A DNA stretch of 8,322 nt from JANXAZ01 sp037446605 (lineage in GTDB: Bacteria > Pseudomonadota > Alphaproteobacteria > Geminicoccales > Geminicoccaceae), in NCBI GenBank assembly GCA_037446605.1, contig JBBIIE010000158.1, positions 1-8,322 on the forward strand, written 5' to 3'. The stretch's first letter is position 1. Each line of letters begins with the position of its first letter. The notes under the pieces were generated by a model. That model did no database searches, was not told the origin of the DNA, and was given only the letters and a program-made list of their open reading frames with translations. The position numbers were made by a program, and so were the translations under genes. Below are positions 5,458 through 8,322 of the stretch, one piece after another.

Positions 5458-6638
5458 CACCTGCTCCGCAGCACGGCCGTGACGAAATTCCGCTCGATGC
5501 GGAAGTCCAACGCCGGATTGCCGTTCTGCGCGAGCTCCTTCCGAGCCCTGGCGATGCCGGTGCCGAACCGCTGCGCGTAGCCGAGCCGACTGGCCAGCTC
5601 GGCGATCGCCGGGTTGCGGTAGCTCGTCACGTTCTCCCGGCCGAAGGTCTCCGGCGTGACCTCGCCGAAGGGACCACCCGGGCTCGTGATTTCGACCCGA
5701 TCCGCGTACCAGCTCACCCGGACGGGTGTCGTCGACTGCTCGTAGTTGCGGTGGATCAGTGCGTTGCGGACGATCTCCTGGAGCGCCACCAAGGGATAGT
5801 CGGGCCGCTCCACCGCCGGTCCCGGTCCCGGCTCGACCGACGTCGTGAGGTTGATCGCCAGGAGCTCGTCGAGCCGACGGAGCTGGTCGAGGAGGGTGCC
5901 GGCGACCTCGTGGCGATCCTTGATCGGATCGGAGAGCGTCCGCCCGTCGAAACGGACGAACTGGACATAGGCTCCCGGCAGGAACTGGCGCGGCTCCTTG
6001 CCGAGCGCCAGGACGGCGAGGACGGTGGGGACACCCTGGCGGTCGATCAGCCGGAGCGCGCGCAGCCGGTCCTCGGCGCTGCGCTCGTTGGCGGCGAGCA
6101 CGTCCGGAGGCACCATCGCCGGGAGATATTCGAGCTCGAAGCGCCGCAGATCGAGATCGTCGAGGGTCGCCCCGCGGACGGGTTGCTGGTCGAAGGGAAG
6201 GTTGCTCCACCTGCGCCGCTCGACGAGCCGCCGTTCCTCCTCGGCCGTGGCCAAGCGGGTGGTCGGACCGACGCGGACCCAGGTGCGACCGTCGAAGCGC
6301 ACGGGCGGGTTCGAGGACGGCTCGACGCGAACGACGGCGACCTCGCAGTCGTCGAGCTCCCGCGCCTCGACGTGCATCTCGGGGAACGGGTGCAGCTTGC
6401 CGTCGGAGCGCAACTCGCTCAGCCGCTGCAGGAACTGGTCGTCGATCACGAGCCCGGCGCAACGGCCGTCGTCCTCGAGCCCGACGACCAGGATGCCCCC
6501 GCCGTGGCCGCCCAGATCGTTGGCGAAGGCGCAGATCGTCTTCTGGAGCTCCTTCCGCTCGCTCGCCGAGCGCTTGCGCTCGACGCGCTCGCTCTCCGGT
6601 GCGCGCAGCAGGGTTCGAAGCTCGGCGTCGCTCGGCAT
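5457..6638 (-). CDS. AlbA_2 (Schlafen-type) domain plus GHKL ATPase protein (COG2865-like)
   Basis: A 393-residue protein. Residues about 10-130 form an AlbA_2 domain: ESERVERK (15-22), the hallmark AFANDLGG (37-44) followed by GGGILVVGLEDDGRCAGL (46-63), and WVRVGPTTRLAT (120-131). A C-terminal GHKL-type ATPase region (HATPase_c_4-like) follows, with ALQEIVRNALIHRNYE (285-300; Glu288 and Asn292 fit the N-box), EITSPGGPFG (316-325), NPAIAEL (342-348) and RFGTGI (357-362). This combination is usually annotated as an ATP-binding protein or putative transcriptional regulator. AlbA_2 domains bind nucleic acid, and in Schlafen proteins the fold can act as an RNase, so a nucleic-acid-directed role is plausible but unproven. 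The start at 6638 has GGGGAA nine bases upstream. It is the first gene of a two-gene operon with the ParA-type ATPase. Base composition is on average somewhat lower in GC than the flanking metabolic genes. Confidence 0.85.
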   Translation of the reverse strand: MPSDAELRTLLRAPESERVERKRSASERKELQKTICAFANDLGGHGGGILVVGLEDDGRCAGLVIDDQFLQRLSELRSDGKLHPFPEMHVEARELDDCEVAVVRVEPSSNPPVRFDGRTWVRVGPTTRLATAEEERRLVERRRWSNLPFDQQPVRGATLDDLDLRRFELEYLPAMVPPDVLAANERSAEDRLRALRLIDRQGVPTVLAVLALGKEPRQFLPGAYVQFVRFDGRTLSDPIKDRHEVAGTLLDQLRRLDELLAINLTTSVEPGPGPAVERPDYPLVALQEIVRNALIHRNYEQSTTPVRVSWYADRVEITSPGGPFGEVTPETFGRENVTSYRNPAIAELASRLGYAQRFGTGIARARKELAQNGNPALDFRIERNFVTAVLRSR

Positions 6639-6659
6639 GGCGCACGGTTCCCCGGATGC

Positions 6660-6689
6660 AGGCTAGCGGGCCGATCCGTGACACGTCCA
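6660..6689 (-). promoter_or_regulatory. candidate promoter of the AlbA_2-ATPase/ParA operon
   Basis: On the minus strand TGGACG (6689-6684) and TAGCCT (6665-6660) are 18 bases apart. TAGCCT is the same -10-like hexamer seen at 57-62 and 474-479. A start near 6653 would give a leader of about 15 bases carrying GGGGAA before the ATG at 6638. The -35 match is weaker than in the other two promoters. Confidence 0.35.
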
Positions 6690-6778
6690 GCGGCACCCAT
6701 CGCCGCTCTGGCCCGGGGGCGCGGGGCGTGGCATCTGTGGGGGTGGGCAAGGTGGCACGGGGGCTCGGGACGAGGGCC

Positions 6779-8215
6779 ATGGAGACCCATCTGAACCTGA
6801 TCGGCGGCAGGTCGGTGCCGGCGCGCGACGGGCGGACCTACGAGCATCTCTGCCCCTCCGACGGGCGGCCCTTCGCGAGCGCGCCGCGCAGTGCGGCGGC
6901 CGACGTCGACGATGCGGTGCGCGCGGCGCGCGCCGCCTTCGAGGGAGCCTGGGGGCGCACGCCCGCGGTCGAGCGCGGCCGGCTGCTCGCCCGTCTGGCC
7001 GAGGCGATCGCCCGCCGGGCCGAGGATCTGGCCGCGCTCGAGGCCGGGGACACCGGCAAGCCGATGAAGCAGGCGCGCGCCGACATCGCCGCCGCCGCGC
7101 GCTACTTCGAGTTCTACGGCGGGGCGGCCGACAAGCTCCACGGCGACACGATCCCCTTCCTCGAGGGCTACACGGTGCTCACCCTGCGCGAGCCGCACGG
7201 GGTCACGGCGCACATCGTGCCGTGGAACTACCCGGCGCAGATCTACGCCCGCTCGGTCGGCGCGGCCCTCGCCACGGGCAATGCCTGCGTGGTCAAGCCG
7301 GGCGAGGAGGCCGGGCTCACGATCGTGCGGATGGCCGAGCTCGCGCGCGAGGTCGGGTTCCCCGAGGGGGCGCTCAACGTCGTGCACGGGATCGGCGAGG
7401 AGGCGGGTGCCGCACTCGCGGCGCATCCCGACATCGACCATCTCTCCTTCACGGGCTCGCCCGAGGTCGGCACGCTGGTCCAGGCGGCGGCGGCCAAGAA
7501 CCATGTCGGCTGCACGCTCGAGCTCGGCGGCAAGAGCCCGCAGGTGATCTTCGCCGATGCCGACCTCGAGGCCTGCCTGCCGACGGTCGTCACGGCGATC
7601 ACCCAGAACGCCGGCCAGACCTGCTCGGCCGGCTCGCGCGTGCTGGTCGAGCGACGGGCCTACGACGAGGTCGTGGGCCGCCTCGCCGAGCGCTTCGCCG
7701 AGGTGCGCGTCGGCACCCACGCGATGGACCTCGAGATGGGAGCGCTCGTCTCCGAGACGCAGCGGAAGCGCGTCCAGGGCTACATCGACGCGGCGGCGGC
7801 CGAGGGCGTGCCGGTCCTGGCCCGCGGCCGGCTCGAGCCCGGGCTGCCGGCCGGTGGGTTCTACGTCGAGCCGGTCCTGTTCGGCCCGGTGCCGCGCGCC
7901 AACCGGCTCGCCTGCGAGGAGGTGTTCGGCCCGGTGCTGGCGGCCTTCCCCTTCGAGGACGAGGCCGATGCGATCCGGCTCGCCAACGGCACGCCCTACG
8001 GGCTCGTGGCCGGGGTGTGGACGCGCGATCTCGGCCGCGGGATGCGCATGGCGCGGGCGATCCGCACGGGCCAGGTGTTCCTCAACGCCTACGGCGCCGG
8101 GGGCGGGGTCGAGCTGCCGTTCGGCGGGTTCAAGCATTCCGGCCACGGCCGCGAGAAGGGCTTCGAGGCGCTCTACGGGTTCACCGCGGTCAAGACCCTT
8201 GTCGTCCGCCACTGA
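6779..8215 (+). CDS. NAD(P)-dependent aldehyde dehydrogenase
   Basis: A 478-residue member of the aldehyde dehydrogenase superfamily, oxidising an aldehyde to its carboxylic acid. The ATG at 6779 is chosen because the protein then starts METHLNLIGG, as usual for the family; the in-frame upstream extension has no homology-like content. The start is preceded by CGGGA (6766-6770). All functional residues are in place: VPWNYP with Asn150, VVKPGE with Lys173 (cofactor), the Rossmann FTGSPEVG (224-231), general base Glu248 in LELGGK, nucleophile Cys282 in GQTCSAGSR, EEVFGPV (380-386) and PFGGFKHSGHGRE (447-459). The middle region (YFEFYGGAADKLHG, IPFLEGY) resembles betaine-aldehyde or semialdehyde dehydrogenase-like groups, but the substrate cannot be fixed. 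It is divergent from the AlbA_2-ATPase gene across a 140-base gap and overlaps the next gene. It may once have been continuous with the CoA-transferase operon. Confidence 0.92.
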   Translation: METHLNLIGGRSVPARDGRTYEHLCPSDGRPFASAPRSAAADVDDAVRAARAAFEGAWGRTPAVERGRLLARLAEAIARRAEDLAALEAGDTGKPMKQARADIAAAARYFEFYGGAADKLHGDTIPFLEGYTVLTLREPHGVTAHIVPWNYPAQIYARSVGAALATGNACVVKPGEEAGLTIVRMAELAREVGFPEGALNVVHGIGEEAGAALAAHPDIDHLSFTGSPEVGTLVQAAAAKNHVGCTLELGGKSPQVIFADADLEACLPTVVTAITQNAGQTCSAGSRVLVERRAYDEVVGRLAERFAEVRVGTHAMDLEMGALVSETQRKRVQGYIDAAAAEGVPVLARGRLEPGLPAGGFYVEPVLFGPVPRANRLACEEVFGPVLAAFPFEDEADAIRLANGTPYGLVAGVWTRDLGRGMRMARAIRTGQVFLNAYGAGGGVELPFGGFKHSGHGREKGFEALYGFTAVKTLVVRH

Positions 8216-8322
8216 GCGGCCGCGGCGCCACCTCCTGGCCGGCCCGCTGGTCGCCGTCCTGGCCGCCTGCCAGCCCGGCCCGCCGCCGGCGACGCCGGCC
8301 ACGGCGCGGATCGTCCGGGCGA
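8199..8322 (+). CDS. lipoprotein, 5' part only
   Basis: The frame runs off the window. A TTG at 8199 inside the end of the aldehyde dehydrogenase gene would start MSSATERPRRHLLAGPLVAV, followed by LAACQP. This is a twin-arginine-flavoured or Sec lipoprotein signal with a good lipobox (LAAC, lipidated Cys at residue 24) and then a Pro/Ala/Thr-rich linker. The mature protein would be anchored in a membrane on the periplasmic side. No other in-frame start lies between the dehydrogenase stop and the hydrophobic core, so the TTG start with its 17-base overlap is the best choice, although no clear ribosome binding site supports it. The function is unknown because the mature domain is outside the window; a solute-binding or hydrolase lipoprotein are both possible. 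Confidence 0.5.
   Translation, partial: MSSATERPRRHLLAGPLVAVLAACQPGPPPATPATARIVRA

Noticed and set aside
6751..6770. TGGCACG before the aldehyde dehydrogenase, resembling half of a sigma-54 promoter
   Set aside because: The matching TTGC/GC at the -12 position and correct spacing are missing.
5751..6794. 347-codon plus-strand open frame opposite the AlbA_2-ATPase gene
   Set aside because: Antisense shadow; no domain pattern, while the minus strand has clear AlbA_2 and GHKL motifs.
6446..8302. Long minus-strand open frame opposite the aldehyde dehydrogenase
   Set aside because: Arg/Gly/Glu-rich shadow; the plus strand encodes a complete aldehyde dehydrogenase with all catalytic residues.

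Overview
The window is about 8.3 kb of very GC-rich bacterial DNA with dense genes, strong G/C preference at third codon positions, short or overlapping intergenic gaps and GTG/TTG starts. Gene content (VAO-type FAD oxidoreductase, HMG-CoA lyase-like enzyme, family III CoA-transferase, aldehyde dehydrogenase) and promoter-like TTGCGn-N17-TAGCCT sequences suggest a high-GC alphaproteobacterium, perhaps Rhodospirillales- or Geminicoccaceae-like. This assignment is an inference. No rRNA, tRNA, CRISPR array or insertion sequence was recognised.

Layout. (1) 1-450: a small exported protein of unknown function, with its own promoter, followed by two GC-rich hairpins. (2) 486-4364, plus strand: a tight three-gene catabolic operon. 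An FAD-linked 2-hydroxyacid oxidase/dehydrogenase-type protein overlaps an HMG-CoA lyase family enzyme (ATGA overlap). A GTG-started CaiB/BaiF CoA-transferase follows 10 bases later. The CoA-transferase frame runs about 100 codons past its family's normal end. (3) 6638 down to 4465, minus strand: a two-gene accessory module with a TGATG junction. It encodes an AlbA_2 (Schlafen-type) plus GHKL-ATPase protein and a ParA/MinD-type ATPase with an unusual C-terminal extension. Downstream on the same strand, starting at 4382, is a probable small helix-turn-helix gene that lies antisense to the CoA-transferase tail. (4) 6779-8215, plus strand: an NAD(P)-dependent aldehyde dehydrogenase, overlapped at its end by the start of a lipoprotein gene that leaves the window.

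How it may work together. The three-gene operon and the aldehyde dehydrogenase look like parts of one pathway for oxidising and splitting small hydroxy- or branched-chain acids: the CoA-transferase activates the acid, the lyase splits the CoA-ester, and the FAD enzyme and the dehydrogenase handle hydroxyacid and aldehyde oxidation. The substrate cannot be read from the sequence. The minus-strand AlbA_2-ATPase/ParA pair has a different orientation and sampled base composition that is slightly lower in GC on average. It looks like a cargo module lodged inside the metabolic cluster. It is the best candidate in the window for an undescribed, possibly defence- or DNA-related, two-component system.
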